64,000 bases of DNA from Tamlana carrageenivorans (GTDB lineage Bacteria > Bacteroidota > Bacteroidia > Flavobacteriales > Flavobacteriaceae), in contig NZ_CP025938.1 of assembly GCF_002893765.1 (NCBI RefSeq), positions 496,001-560,000 of the forward strand, given 5' to 3'. Position 1 is the stretch's first letter. The number at the start of each line of letters is the position of its first letter. The notes below the pieces were generated by a model. It did no database searches. It saw only the letters and a list, made by a program, of their open reading frames with translations, and had not been told where the DNA came from. This document shows, piece after piece, positions 29,865-39,696 of the stretch. The position numbers and the translations under genes are program-made.

Positions 29865-31564
29865 TGCTAGAAAAAATTAAACATATCGACTGGAACAAAT
29901 TCCACTTTTTACGAACGGAACACCTTTGGTATGGCATAGCAGCAATATTAATACTGTGCGTAGGTTTTCTATTTTACAAGGAAACTTTTACATGGAAAAA
30001 ACAAATCGCCAAACATTTAAGACCCTATGTGATTCAAAAAGGAACGGTTTGGAAAACGGTACTTATTCGATTATCGGTAATTCTCATGTTTGGCATAGGC
30101 TTAGTTGCTTTTTTAGGACCTACATGGAGTCAGTTTAAAGCGCCTGCAAAAAAAGTGAAATCGCGATTTGTAATAGCTTTAGACATGTCTCACAGCATGC
30201 TCACCACCGATGTTTCACCCAACCGATTAGAGCGTGCAAAGTTTAAAATTCACGATTTATTAGAAGCCAATCCTAAAGCGGAAACCAATTTAGTTCTCTT
30301 TTCAGGCTCTACCCATGTCGCCATTCCTTTTACAACAGATTATAAAATCATTCTTGACCAATTAGACGGTTTACAACCCAGAATGATGCCACATGGCGGC
30401 ACGTCCTTCAACTTGTTGTTTGATAGAGTAAACACCTTTTTTACAGATAATAAAGCAGAAGGCAAAATTCTTTTAATTACCGATGATTTAGACGACTTGT
30501 CTATAGCGTTATTAAGTGCCTTTTTACAAGAAAATAACGTTAAACTCTACATTTACCCCTTTGCAACACAAAGTGGCGCCAGCATTCCAGGACATAAAAA
30601 GCAAGTTTCAGCACTTAATAGTAATAAGCTTAATAGCCTTGCTGCCCTCGATCAGGTAGAAATTTTAGAGTTGACCTTAGACCATAGTGATGTAAAAGAT
30701 CTCGCTAAAGCGATAAGTGATCATATTATTTTTGAGGATAAAACCGATAAAAAAGATGAAAACTGGGAAGACAACGGCTATTGGCTGGTTTTTCCTTTGG
30801 CTTTTATTTTCTTGTTTAGCTTCCGTAAAGGATGGTCGATAAACTTGGTAATAATCATGCTGTTTTTTTCGTCTTGTTCTAAAGAAAAAAATAGTGATTT
30901 CAAATTCAAAGATTTGTGGTATACCCAACAATACCAAGCCCAACAAGCATACGATGCTAAAAATTACGTCCAAGCTGCTTTAAAGTTCAAAGATCCCATG
31001 CATAAAGGCGTGGCTTATTATAAAGCTGGTGATTTTTTAAGTGCAGAAACAGCGTTTAAACAAGACTCCACAGTAAATGGCTTGTATAATTTAGGTTTAA
31101 CCTATGCCAAATTGGGACGTTTGGAAAAATCGGAAGAGATCTTCGAAAAGGTTATTCAAAAAGACCCAAACAATACCAATGCCAAAACCAACTTACAGCA
31201 TATCCAACAAACCATGAATGACATGGAAGATATCAAACCAGAGGATCAGGCTGTTGGAGAAGATAAGCCCCAAGCCCAAAACAAGCAGAACAAATCACCT
31301 GAAGATTTAAGTGGCGGCGGACAAAAAGCCACTAAAAAGGACATGCAGAAAAAAAGGCTTGAAGAAACTGTTGAAACTGGAAAACGTAAAGGCAAAGAAT
31401 TAGATGAACTCCCCGATAATTTTAAATCTGGAAAAGGAGAGTTACCAAAAAATATTTTGATGCGAAAAGTGGACGATGATCCTGCCCTGTTTTTAACAAA
31501 AAAGTTTCGATATCAAATAAAAAAAGGCATGGTTAAAACTGAAAAAACAGATCACTCATGGTAA
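29864..31564 (+). CDS. BatB-BatC fusion: VWA plus TPR protein
   Basis: 566 residues. Residues about 1-320 are BatB-like: membrane helices at the N-terminus, MIDAS motif ALDMSHSML, then a helix near 305-325. A lipobox-like LFFSSCSKEK appears internally near residue 340, followed by TPRs (AAFKF..GVAYYKAGDFLSAETAFKQ-type repeats) and a charged tail, i.e. the BatC part. In many relatives batB and batC are separate genes; the internal lipoprotein-like signal marks the old join. Confidence 0.85.
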   Translation: MLEKIKHIDWNKFHFLRTEHLWYGIAAILILCVGFLFYKETFTWKKQIAKHLRPYVIQKGTVWKTVLIRLSVILMFGIGLVAFLGPTWSQFKAPAKKVKSRFVIALDMSHSMLTTDVSPNRLERAKFKIHDLLEANPKAETNLVLFSGSTHVAIPFTTDYKIILDQLDGLQPRMMPHGGTSFNLLFDRVNTFFTDNKAEGKILLITDDLDDLSIALLSAFLQENNVKLYIYPFATQSGASIPGHKKQVSALNSNKLNSLAALDQVEILELTLDHSDVKDLAKAISDHIIFEDKTDKKDENWEDNGYWLVFPLAFIFLFSFRKGWSINLVIIMLFFSSCSKEKNSDFKFKDLWYTQQYQAQQAYDAKNYVQAALKFKDPMHKGVAYYKAGDFLSAETAFKQDSTVNGLYNLGLTYAKLGRLEKSEEIFEKVIQKDPNNTNAKTNLQHIQQTMNDMEDIKPEDQAVGEDKPQAQNKQNKSPEDLSGGGQKATKKDMQKKRLEETVETGKRKGKELDELPDNFKSGKGELPKNILMRKVDDDPALFLTKKFRYQIKKGMVKTEKTDHSW

Positions 31565-32910
31565 AAAAAATCTTTATCCATATGGTTTTTGGTTTGTTAT
31601 CGGTTGCTACTTTTAGCCAAAACCTTATCGGCTATATAACGACAAATACCACTGAAGCTTATATAGGACAACCTATCCATTTAACGGTATCGGTATATAG
31701 TTCCACCTGGTTTACTTCGGGAATAGACGTGGGAAATATTCAAATTGATGGTGCACTAACCGTATATTTTCGTTCGGTAAGTAATTCCAGAACTATTAGT
31801 GGTAAAAACTATTCTGGCGTAAGTTTTTATTACAATGTGTTCCCGACTAAACAGGGTGATATTACCATTCCCAGTTTATCCATTCATGTAGAATCTCCAA
31901 AAGTTGGCGGCTATAAAGGCATTAAACACGTTGTAAAAACGAAGCCAAAAACCATTCATGTTAAAGACATTCCTTTAGGCTATAATTTAAACAACTGGCT
32001 AGTTTCAAACTCGTTAAACATTAACCAAAAATGGTCTATACCATTAAAAGACATTACAGCGGGTGACGTGGTACAACGTACCATTCACCGATCGGCAGCA
32101 GGTACCGTTTCCGAATTCCTCCCAGCCACATCATGGGACAGTATTCCTGGGGTAAGCACCTACCCTAAACGAGCCAAGGTTAACACAACAAAATCTAAAA
32201 CATCAGTTTCTGCAAGTCGTACAGAAACGGTGAATTACCTTTTTGAAAAAGAAGGTGAAGTGATGATTCCCACCCTGGAATACGTGTATTGGAATCCTAA
32301 CAGTAAGCGTTTCTACAGAAAACATATAGATTCTATAATGATTACTGTTAAGCCTAATGCCGATTTAAAAATGCTGGCAACCATTAAAAAGTCATTACAA
32401 AAAGAAGCTGAAGGTACCGCTGAAGTTGAAGAAAAACCTTTTTTAATTTTCGGACTCACTCCTAAAACCTTCATTGAATACCTCGTTGGTATTTTGCTTA
32501 TTATTTTCATACTTGTTAAAGGCATCAAATACAGTATTCCTATTTACAAGCGAAGACGACGCACTTATATAAATTCTGAAAATCACGCTTTCGCGGAAGT
32601 CAAAAAAACATTAAAACAAAAACACTACTACGCGTTTATAGCTGCTAGTCATGTATGGATTAAAAAGCTTGATCCAAAATTTGAATCGCTGCATGATTTA
32701 GCTCACCTTCCTATGTTTGAAATCATGAAGAAAACACTAAACCAAATAAACCGTGAAACGTTTAGCAAACAACAAGTTAATAGTAAACTTTTTCGAGACC
32801 TCTTATCACAATTAACTGAAGGAAGAAAAAACTATTTAAAGCATTTGGAAGCATCAAAAAAAGCGTCGGTAAAAAGCGACAAGTGGTTAAACCCTACGGC
32901 TACCGATTAG
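31558..32910 (+). CDS. batD: BatD-like protein
   Basis: 450 residues with a signal peptide (VATFSQ), a beta-rich periplasmic part of the BatD/oxygen-tolerance type (YIGQPIHLTVSVYSS, TKQGDITIPSLSIHVE, KEGEVMIPTLEY), one membrane helix (YLVGILLIIFILVKGI) near residue 315 and a cytoplasmic helical tail. Last gene of the Bat operon; its stop overlaps the convergent cytochrome gene by 11 bp. Confidence 0.85.
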   Translation: MVKKIFIHMVFGLLSVATFSQNLIGYITTNTTEAYIGQPIHLTVSVYSSTWFTSGIDVGNIQIDGALTVYFRSVSNSRTISGKNYSGVSFYYNVFPTKQGDITIPSLSIHVESPKVGGYKGIKHVVKTKPKTIHVKDIPLGYNLNNWLVSNSLNINQKWSIPLKDITAGDVVQRTIHRSAAGTVSEFLPATSWDSIPGVSTYPKRAKVNTTKSKTSVSASRTETVNYLFEKEGEVMIPTLEYVYWNPNSKRFYRKHIDSIMITVKPNADLKMLATIKKSLQKEAEGTAEVEEKPFLIFGLTPKTFIEYLVGILLIIFILVKGIKYSIPIYKRRRRTYINSENHAFAEVKKTLKQKHYYAFIAASHVWIKKLDPKFESLHDLAHLPMFEIMKKTLNQINRETFSKQQVNSKLFRDLLSQLTEGRKNYLKHLEASKKASVKSDKWLNPTATD

Positions 32911-35077
32911 CCTGTAACCGCGATATAATACGCTTAGCCTTTTCATTTTCACCTAAATTCTGATAAATTAAAGCTAGCAAATATTCATAATTTGGGTTTC
33001 CTGGTTCCACTTTTAAGGCTTGGTTAATATATTTTTTTGCAGCACTTAAATCCTTATTATCTTGATAATAGTAGGTCGCCAAATTATACATGGATCGCCC
33101 ATCTTTAGGGTTAAGCTGAATTGCTTTTTTTAATTCTGAAACCGCTTCTTCGGGCTTATCTATCTCAAAAAACAATAAGGCCTTTAAAAAGTGTGGCCGC
33201 CCTTGTTTTGGCTCTAATCTACTCCAAGTGTTTAAAGTATTTAACGACTCATCATAGTGCTTCACCAGGGAGTAGGCTGTAGCTAAATTGGTATACACTG
33301 GTATTAACAAACTATCCATTTTTATAGCCATATTATATTGCTTAATGGCTTCGGTATAATCTTGTTTTTGCAAGTAAAAATCCCCTAACTGCATACGACC
33401 GTTAGAAAAATCGGCACTACTGTACAACATGATGTTATATTCTTCATTTGCTTTTAAAAGCGCTGTTCTGTGAGGTTCGGCAAAGGTATCTGGATCTAAA
33501 TCGTTAACTATCTGCGCTGCACCAATACGTACCAGTTTCTTAGAATCATTTAACATTTTTTCGGCGATGGTTTTGCGATTTTCAGCAGGCAACGGTCTAA
33601 ATTTCATAAGCGCACTATAACGCACAAGCGCCGATTCGTCGTCTAATGCGGTAAAAAACGCTGCATATTGTGATTGATTTACAAATGGTAAATTATCAAT
33701 AACAGTAGCTCTGGCTATTTCAGGGTAACTCAAATCATTAATAAAAGCTTCCAACTTCGTGCGTTCTGCTACTGTTAAATCTGTATTCGTGCTTAACAAT
33801 AAACTTTCTGAAAAATGATCCAAGCGATCGGTACCGTACCAAGTTTCAACCATTTTAGCGGCCCAAGCATCCGTTTTATCGGCATGACATCCCGTACAAG
33901 CGTTTGGCGTACCATGTTTAACCGATTGGTCTGGTCGAGGCACCCTAAAACTATGATCCCTTCTAAAATCGTTACCCATATATAATTTACCTGTCATGTG
34001 GCAATTTATACATAACGCCGATTCGGTTCCTTGTTTATGAAAATGGTGTTTTTCTGTATTGTATTTTGCAGGCACATGGCATTGCAAGCACAATTGATTG
34101 CCGTCAAATTTTAATTCCATGGAATGCGGGTCGTGACAATCGGTACACTTCACACCATTCATGTACATCTTACTTTGTAAAAAGGATCCGTATACATAAT
34201 CTTCTTCATCGATTTGTCCGTCACCATGATAAAAATTAGTCGATAACTTTTGAAGCAAGTATTGATCTTCAAAAGATTTTCCGGGTTCTAAATTAGGGGT
34301 TAACTTACTTCTTCTGGCATGACAAGGCGCACAAAGGGTTAGCTGCTCATCTTGTGCATGGCCTTTTAAAATGTGATCTTGATATTGGCCACCTTCTTTA
34401 TTTGAGGCCCATTTTACATGCTGGCTAGCTGGGCCATGACAGCTTTCGCAGGTCACATTAATTTCGTCGTATGTGGTATGAAAAGCATCCGTTTCAGCAT
34501 TATAATTCTTCTGAAGATTTGTAGAGTGACATTCGGCACACATAGTATTCCAGTTTTGAGCGCCTTTAGTCCAATGCAACCAATCGTTTGGAACAATCGT
34601 GTCACCCGAATATTGATGAAACCATTTCTTTTTCACACTATCCCAAGTCACTCGTAACACTTGTTTTCGGCCTTTATCAAAATCTACCAAATATTGTTGC
34701 AAAGGTGTAAAACCAAATGCAAAGCTAATTTCGTATTCTTTAATCGATTTATCGACCTCTTTTACTGCAACTATAAATTTGTTGTCGCGCTTAAAAAAGT
34801 GATAAGAAACCCCATCGATAGTCGTTTTATGATCGTTAAAATTACCAAGAACTGTAGCGTCATTAGCCACTTGCATCGCTAAATCATGATGAGAACCTTG
34901 CCATTTTTGATAAGCTTCGTTATGACATTCCACACATGTTTTAGAACCAATATAAGAAGCGGGTTCATGGTGCGCTAGAGCCTCAGTACTAACATTATCT
35001 TTGTAAACATTCTTTTTACATGATGCGAAAAGGATCAAAAAAAAGAAGATAACAGAAATACAATTAAAACGACTCAT
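32900..35077 (-). CDS. Octahaem c-type cytochrome with TPRs, lipoprotein
   Basis: 725 residues with a lipobox (FASCKKN). Eight CxxCH haem motifs are visible: CVECH, CAECH, CESCH, CAPCH, CTDCH, CLQCH, CINCH, CTGCH, all in the first 400 residues. A HEAT-like stretch and C-terminal TPRs (about residues 560-720) follow. It matches the cytochrome c554-like plus TPR proteins found in many Bacteroidota. Electron-transfer role is likely; partner and substrate unknown. Confidence 0.87.
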   Translation of the reverse strand: MSRFNCISVIFFFLILFASCKKNVYKDNVSTEALAHHEPASYIGSKTCVECHNEAYQKWQGSHHDLAMQVANDATVLGNFNDHKTTIDGVSYHFFKRDNKFIVAVKEVDKSIKEYEISFAFGFTPLQQYLVDFDKGRKQVLRVTWDSVKKKWFHQYSGDTIVPNDWLHWTKGAQNWNTMCAECHSTNLQKNYNAETDAFHTTYDEINVTCESCHGPASQHVKWASNKEGGQYQDHILKGHAQDEQLTLCAPCHARRSKLTPNLEPGKSFEDQYLLQKLSTNFYHGDGQIDEEDYVYGSFLQSKMYMNGVKCTDCHDPHSMELKFDGNQLCLQCHVPAKYNTEKHHFHKQGTESALCINCHMTGKLYMGNDFRRDHSFRVPRPDQSVKHGTPNACTGCHADKTDAWAAKMVETWYGTDRLDHFSESLLLSTNTDLTVAERTKLEAFINDLSYPEIARATVIDNLPFVNQSQYAAFFTALDDESALVRYSALMKFRPLPAENRKTIAEKMLNDSKKLVRIGAAQIVNDLDPDTFAEPHRTALLKANEEYNIMLYSSADFSNGRMQLGDFYLQKQDYTEAIKQYNMAIKMDSLLIPVYTNLATAYSLVKHYDESLNTLNTWSRLEPKQGRPHFLKALLFFEIDKPEEAVSELKKAIQLNPKDGRSMYNLATYYYQDNKDLSAAKKYINQALKVEPGNPNYEYLLALIYQNLGENEKAKRIISRLQANR

Positions 35078-35234
35078 AAGCTTAATTTATGGAAACAAAC
35101 TTAAATAAATCTAAATAAACCGCATGCTGTTTTTAGAATAAAATCCAGCATTATTTCAATTACTTTTTAATTATTATTAAATTGCGTAGCGTTGTTTTTT
35201 CACTTATTAATTAACTAATCCGCTTTCCCTTCAA

Positions 35235-36266
35235 ATGATCACATCTCTACTCAAAAACAAAATAGTCTATATACTCATATTTTGTATTCCTTACTTAGGC
35301 TTTTCACAAGCCGATACCCTTAAACTTGAAAATAAGACACTGCTTATTGGAGAAGTCAAACTTTTAAAACAAGGCGTTATTACTATAGAAACAGATTACA
35401 GCGATAGCGATTTTAAAGTTGAGTTCGATAAAGTAGACTATATTCACTTACAAAAGAAATCACTGGTTATTTTAACCAAAGGGCGTAGGCGTTTTGGCCA
35501 TTTAACAACCAACAAAAAAGGGCTTGGCCAAGTGATAACCGAAGACGGGAGAATTGAAACATTTACACTAAGTGAAATGGTGGCTTTAAATGAAATTGAT
35601 GATAACTTTTGGCAACGTTTTAGGGGATCTATTGATTTAGGATACAATATATCTAAAGCCAACAACTTACACCAATTCACGGCTAGCGGGGCATTACATT
35701 ACATAGATAAAATGTGGCTTATGGATGGCTCGATAAGTATTTTAAATTCCATCCAAGATAATGCCGATAAAACCAAACGTACCGATGCAAAAATTGACAT
35801 ATATCGTATTCTAATTGATGGCAAGTGGTACATATTAGCTAACACGTCATTTTTATCCAATACAGAACAAGCGCTCGACGCTAGGATTAGCCCAAGTATA
35901 GGGGCAGGAAAGTTCATAAAAAACAACAATAAGCTTTATTGGGGGCTCACTTTAGGATTATCATACAATATTGAAAATTATGTTGATTCATCCTTAGATA
36001 AAACTTCTTCGGAAGCATTTATAGGTACCACACTTAACATGTTCGATTTTGATGACATTAGCTTAACGGCTGAAGCCAAAATCTTGCCTAGTTTATCACA
36101 AAAAGGGAGGATACGATCGGATATTGATGCCACGGTTAAATATGACCTACCATCAGATTTTTATATTAAAGCTGGATTCACGATAAACTATGATAATCAA
36201 CCTGCTATTGAAGGTAACGATACCGATTATGTCCTAACCACAGGCGTAGGTTGGAAATTTGATTAA
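35235..36266 (+). CDS. DUF481 outer-membrane protein
   Basis: 343 residues with a signal peptide (LGFSQ). An N-terminal beta module (LENKTLLIGEVKLLKQGVI) is followed by a salt-induced outer-membrane (DUF481) barrel: RGSIDLGYNISKANN, ARISPSIGAGKFI, DFYIKAGFTINYD and a terminal aromatic VGWKFD. Function unknown; the family is linked to osmotic or envelope stress in some species. Confidence 0.8.
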   Translation: MITSLLKNKIVYILIFCIPYLGFSQADTLKLENKTLLIGEVKLLKQGVITIETDYSDSDFKVEFDKVDYIHLQKKSLVILTKGRRRFGHLTTNKKGLGQVITEDGRIETFTLSEMVALNEIDDNFWQRFRGSIDLGYNISKANNLHQFTASGALHYIDKMWLMDGSISILNSIQDNADKTKRTDAKIDIYRILIDGKWYILANTSFLSNTEQALDARISPSIGAGKFIKNNNKLYWGLTLGLSYNIENYVDSSLDKTSSEAFIGTTLNMFDFDDISLTAEAKILPSLSQKGRIRSDIDATVKYDLPSDFYIKAGFTINYDNQPAIEGNDTDYVLTTGVGWKFD

Positions 36267-36390
36267 ATTCCCATCACATGTATAGCAAGATATGCTCGAC
36301 TAAATAGATGTATTTCAACGATTAAAATAGTTTTTTATCTAATTTAACCCTATTTTGGATGCAAATTAAAAATAACACTTAAACTAAATT

Positions 36391-37221
36391 ATGAATTCCC
36401 TAAAACTATTTTTATTCTGTTTACTTATTTCAACCAGTGTCTTTGCTAATATTAATCCAGAAGAAAAAGAAGCTTTAATAGCTTTGTACAAATCAACTAA
36501 TGGCGAAAATTGGAACGCCTCTTGGGATATTGATGGTACTGTAGAAAATTGGTATGGTGTAGAAATTGAAAATGATCACGTTGTCGAAATCAATTTAGAA
36601 TTTAATAATCTAAAAGGGGAACTTCCTGAGGCGATTGGCAATTTAGTGCATTTAAAAAAAATAAACTTGGGCTTTAATAAACTAAGCGGTAGTATACCTA
36701 CTACTATTGAAAACCTTACAGAATTGGTTTCCTTAGAATTATTTATGAATGACATTGAAGGTTCTATTCCTACGGAAATTGGAGCTTTAAAAAAGTTAGA
36801 AACTTTAAAATTATATAAAAACAACATATCTGGTGAAATCCCGGTAGAATTGATGTCACTAACCAACTTAAAAGCGCTTTTATTAGGAAGTAATGCCTTA
36901 TCAGGTACCATACCTGTTGAAATTGCTACTTTAACAAAGTTGGAAAAACTGAGTTTGATGAATAATAACTTGGAAGGAGAAATTCCACAAGAAATAGCAA
37001 AACTAACAAACCTGGAAGAATTATTACTTTCGAAAAACCAGTTCACAGGCGATTTACCTCTTGAATTTGTAAACCTGAAAAAATTAAACACCATTATGGT
37101 GAGTCACAACAAATTGAATCAAGAATACATCAGTATTTCTGGAAAAAAACCAGAAGCTTTACGTAAATTACAACTACAAAATTCGACTGAAAGTGCGAAT
37201 GCCGACAATATCGCACAGTAG
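36391..37221 (+). CDS. Exported leucine-rich repeat protein
   Basis: 276 residues with a signal peptide (TSVFANI). An N-terminal cap (EKEALIALYKSTNGENWN) is the LRRNT-like segment common in Bacteroidota LRR proteins; about eight plant-type LRRs follow (LKKINLGFNKLSGSIPTTIENL pattern, 24-residue period). No sorting domain is seen. Binding role likely, ligand unknown. Confidence 0.8.
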   Translation: MNSLKLFLFCLLISTSVFANINPEEKEALIALYKSTNGENWNASWDIDGTVENWYGVEIENDHVVEINLEFNNLKGELPEAIGNLVHLKKINLGFNKLSGSIPTTIENLTELVSLELFMNDIEGSIPTEIGALKKLETLKLYKNNISGEIPVELMSLTNLKALLLGSNALSGTIPVEIATLTKLEKLSLMNNNLEGEIPQEIAKLTNLEELLLSKNQFTGDLPLEFVNLKKLNTIMVSHNKLNQEYISISGKKPEALRKLQLQNSTESANADNIAQ

Positions 37222-37386
37222 TTTATATTTTAAATTCTTTATATCAGGTAGTGTAAAAAGTATACCTGTTTTCATTTTGAGCCTGTCGGAATATTTTTAA
37301 CTGATTGTTGTTAAGTAACCTTGGTTTCGACAAGCTTAACTTGACTTTTCAGCTAAATTGGAGGAGTCAGCCTCCATATTTTCAAT

Positions 37387-37569
37387 ATGATTGAATACGC
37401 TTTTAACTGTCCATATTGCTGGGAAAGTATATCTGTTTTAATCGACGGTTCGATTTCTAAACAAAAATATATTGAAGATTGTGAGGTTTGTTGTAACCCC
37501 ATAGAAATTTCTTTAAAAATATTCAACAGCGAAGTCATGGATTTTCAGGCACATAGCAGAGAACAGTGA
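37387..37569 (+). CDS. CPXCG zinc-ribbon small protein
   Basis: 60 residues with two Cys pairs, FNCPYCWE and YIEDCEVCCNPI, the hallmark of the CPXCG-motif cysteine-rich family widely conserved in Gram-negative bacteria. Likely binds one zinc ion. Function unknown. It lies upstream of the tRNA gene on the same strand. Confidence 0.8.
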   Translation: MIEYAFNCPYCWESISVLIDGSISKQKYIEDCEVCCNPIEISLKIFNSEVMDFQAHSREQ

Positions 37570-37587
37570 TTTTTTTAAAAATAAATC

Positions 37588-37617
37588 TTGCAGGATCTAA
37601 AAAGGATTGTATATTTG
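37588..37617 (+). promoter_or_regulatory. Bacteroidota sigma-A promoter for the tRNA
   Basis: TTG at 37588-37590 and TATATTTG at 37610-37617, spacer 19 bp, matching the TTG / TAnnTTTG consensus. It precedes the tRNA by about 70 bp. Confidence 0.75.
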
Positions 37618-37689
37618 CAGTCCGAAACAACAAGGTCGGCATTATGAACCGAAAGTTAAAAGCTAAGTTTGTTGTTTTAGCGTTTATAT

Positions 37690-37762
<73 letters not shown>

Positions 37763-37767
37763 CTATC

Positions 37768-37808
37768 ACACCGTAACTCATTGATAATCAATAAGTTACG
37801 GTGTTTTC
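37768..37808 (+). terminator. Element-borne terminator for the tRNA
   Basis: Inverted repeat ACACCGTAACT..ATTGAT / ATCAAT..AGTTACGGTGT with one mismatch, followed by TTTC. It lies inside the element directly after attL, so after integration the tRNA ends on this hairpin rather than its own terminator, which now sits at 62236. Confidence 0.75.
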
Positions 37809-37894
37809 ATTTAAAGCCCTGTGTCGAATCTGTGACACAGCATTTCATAATTATTTAACTGTTTTAGTTTTTTTCTAATACAGCTAAAAAAAAA

Positions 37895-39055
37895 ATGAAA
37901 AATCCTGAAAAAAATTCAGTTGACTTCTCAAAACCATTTATCGACTACATTCCAGCGGAGTTAAGAGAAAACAAAGATTGGCTTATTGTCTATTCAATTT
38001 TAGATCCAGTAAGTAAGAAACTGGTGAGAAAACGCAAGCGTGTTCCTCCCCTATCCAATAAGGTAGAACGTCGCAAAATGGCTCGCAAAATGGTATCAAG
38101 TATAAACAGCCGTTTAGATCGTGGTTGGAATGAAATAATCGAAGAGGAAGCACCTAAATCACTATGTTTAATAATTGATGCTACTAAAAGTTACATAAAT
38201 AGTCTTGATCGAGATTATCAAAATGGGGCTATTAGAAAAGATACTTATAGAACTTACACCAGTTTTATAACCAATTTTGAAAACTGGATTAAAAAAACAG
38301 GAAGGGAAAAGGAATTTATATTACACTTTAATGCCTCGCTGATCTCCGAATTTTTAGACCACATTTACATAGAACGTAAAAACAAAGCTCGAACCTATAA
38401 CAACTACCTACACGCATTAAGGCTTTTCAATAAATGGCTCATCCAAAAAAGCTATAAAAACATTGATGTAACGGCTATTTTTCAAACTAAACGAAATAGC
38501 GAAAAGGAAAGGGAATTAATTGAAGCTAATGAGGTTAAAAACGTTTTTGAGTACCTCGATAAAAATTACTGTGAATTGTCTCTAGTATGTAAACTCATTT
38601 ACTATTGTTTTATACGACCTACCGAGTTAAGCCGATTAAAAGTAAAGGACGTTTTAATAAAAGATAGGCTCATACACCTATCTAAACAAAACAGTAAAAA
38701 AACAGGCGGATATGTAACCGTACAAACCGAATTGATGCAGCAATTAGCTTTTCATATTAGAAATGCGAATTTAGAGGATTATCTTTTTTCAAATAATGAA
38801 TGTAAAACAGGAAAAAACCAAGCTTCGGGAAAATTCTATTATGATCGCTGGATGAAGCATATTGTAAAAAATGGCATTACAAATAACCCTTTATACTCGC
38901 TAAAAGATAGTGGTATTACGTTCGCTTTAGATCATGGCGTTTCTCCTGTGTCTGTCATGAACCAAGCTCGTCATTATGATTTATCTGTAACCACGGCTTA
39001 TTTAAGAAAACCACAACAAAAAGCAGATCAAAATTTACTTTCGGCAAATTGGTGA
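37895..39055 (+). CDS. int: Tyrosine recombinase / integrase
   Basis: 386 residues: N-terminal arm region, SAM-like core-binding domain (about 90-190) and catalytic domain. Arg is in FIRPTELSRL near residue 241, the second box reads YSLKDSG with Lys where many relatives have Arg, then QARHYD, and the nucleophile Tyr369 in VTTAYLRK. A Lys in box II is common in Bacteroidota integrases. It sits directly inside attL and should catalyse integration into, and excision from, the tRNA. Confidence 0.92.
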   Translation: MKNPEKNSVDFSKPFIDYIPAELRENKDWLIVYSILDPVSKKLVRKRKRVPPLSNKVERRKMARKMVSSINSRLDRGWNEIIEEEAPKSLCLIIDATKSYINSLDRDYQNGAIRKDTYRTYTSFITNFENWIKKTGREKEFILHFNASLISEFLDHIYIERKNKARTYNNYLHALRLFNKWLIQKSYKNIDVTAIFQTKRNSEKERELIEANEVKNVFEYLDKNYCELSLVCKLIYYCFIRPTELSRLKVKDVLIKDRLIHLSKQNSKKTGGYVTVQTELMQQLAFHIRNANLEDYLFSNNECKTGKNQASGKFYYDRWMKHIVKNGITNNPLYSLKDSGITFALDHGVSPVSVMNQARHYDLSVTTAYLRKPQQKADQNLLSANW

Positions 39056-39133
39056 TTTCTTAAAAATATTGCGAATTTGATAATTTGCTAAAAAAACGCC
39101 TGTTTTCACAAAAGACTGGTCACTTAAAAAAGC

Positions 39134-39268
39134 AAGACAAACAAGACAAACGCCCCAGCCCTTTACACGACTGGTCTAACCCTGTCTTACAAAGCAAGAC
39201 AAAACGTCTTAAAAACAAGACAAATACCTAAAAACAAGACGTAAAACCCTAAAAAAGCATGTCTTTTA
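39134..39268. repeat. Left array of AAGAC/GTCTT repeats
   Basis: About eight copies of AAGAC or its complement, most within CAAGACAAA, some spaced 10 bp apart, in the gap after the integrase. A matching array lies near attR. No gene is seen in the 39056-39349 gap. Likely binding sites for integrase arms, an excisionase or a replication protein. Confidence 0.7.
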
Positions 39269-39349
39269 TAAAAAACACCTCTTGTTTTTCCTTGAAATTC
39301 AAAAAACGTTATTATTGAATTATTAATAAAAAGAGACAAAGAGTAATAA

Positions 39350-39586
39350 TTAATCAATATCAACTTCTAGTTTAACAGATGGCAAGCCCATTGTTTCTAT
39401 GATTTTTTTAACGGCTTTAGCTGGAAGAATTTGTAACCCTTTAATTTCGGGAGCTATAGCGTTAAATTGTAATGAAATTTGATTGTAAGCTTTATTCTTG
39501 CTATAAAAATTAATTAAGTTTTTCCTAGTAGTACCAGTAACAGCGGTTATATCCCCTGTATTTGGATCAAGTTCAATAAAATTCAT
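39350..39586 (-). CDS. Small conserved-looking phage protein, unknown
   Basis: 78 residues: MNFIELDPNTGDITAVTGTT, then a helical part ending LPSVKLEVDID. A TGTGTGTGTGTGAAA leader (minus sense TTTCACACACA) lies 8 bp before its ATG, as for other element genes, which supports it as real. I do not recognise a family. It is transcribed toward the integrase, away from the structural module. Confidence 0.6.
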   Translation of the reverse strand: MNFIELDPNTGDITAVTGTTRKNLINFYSKNKAYNQISLQFNAIAPEIKGLQILPAKAVKKIIETMGLPSVKLEVDID

Positions 39587-39594
39587 AATAAAAA

Positions 39595-39609
39595 TGTGTG
39601 TGTGTGAAA
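39595..39609 (-). promoter_or_regulatory. TTTCACACACA leader motif
   Basis: On the minus strand TTTCACACACACACA just upstream of the 78-residue gene; a TATATTTG box lies about 6 nt upstream of it. One of six leader copies in the element. Confidence 0.55.
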
Positions 39610-39696
39610 CGTTCCAAATATACGTTTTTTCAGCCTTTTATATGTTGGATAATACTATAAACGCTTAAAAAAAATCACACATTTTCGATAAAAAGA

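Noticed and set aside
36576..37094. Long antisense frame over the LRR gene
   Set aside because: 172 codons opposite a regular repeat gene; composition follows the repeat of the sense strand and no family pattern is seen.
37240..37345. Dispersed repeat around GAGCCTGTCG and TTTCGACAAGCTT
   Set aside because: It resembles common intergenic repeats of flavobacterial genomes, but only one imperfect pair is present here, so no element is claimed.
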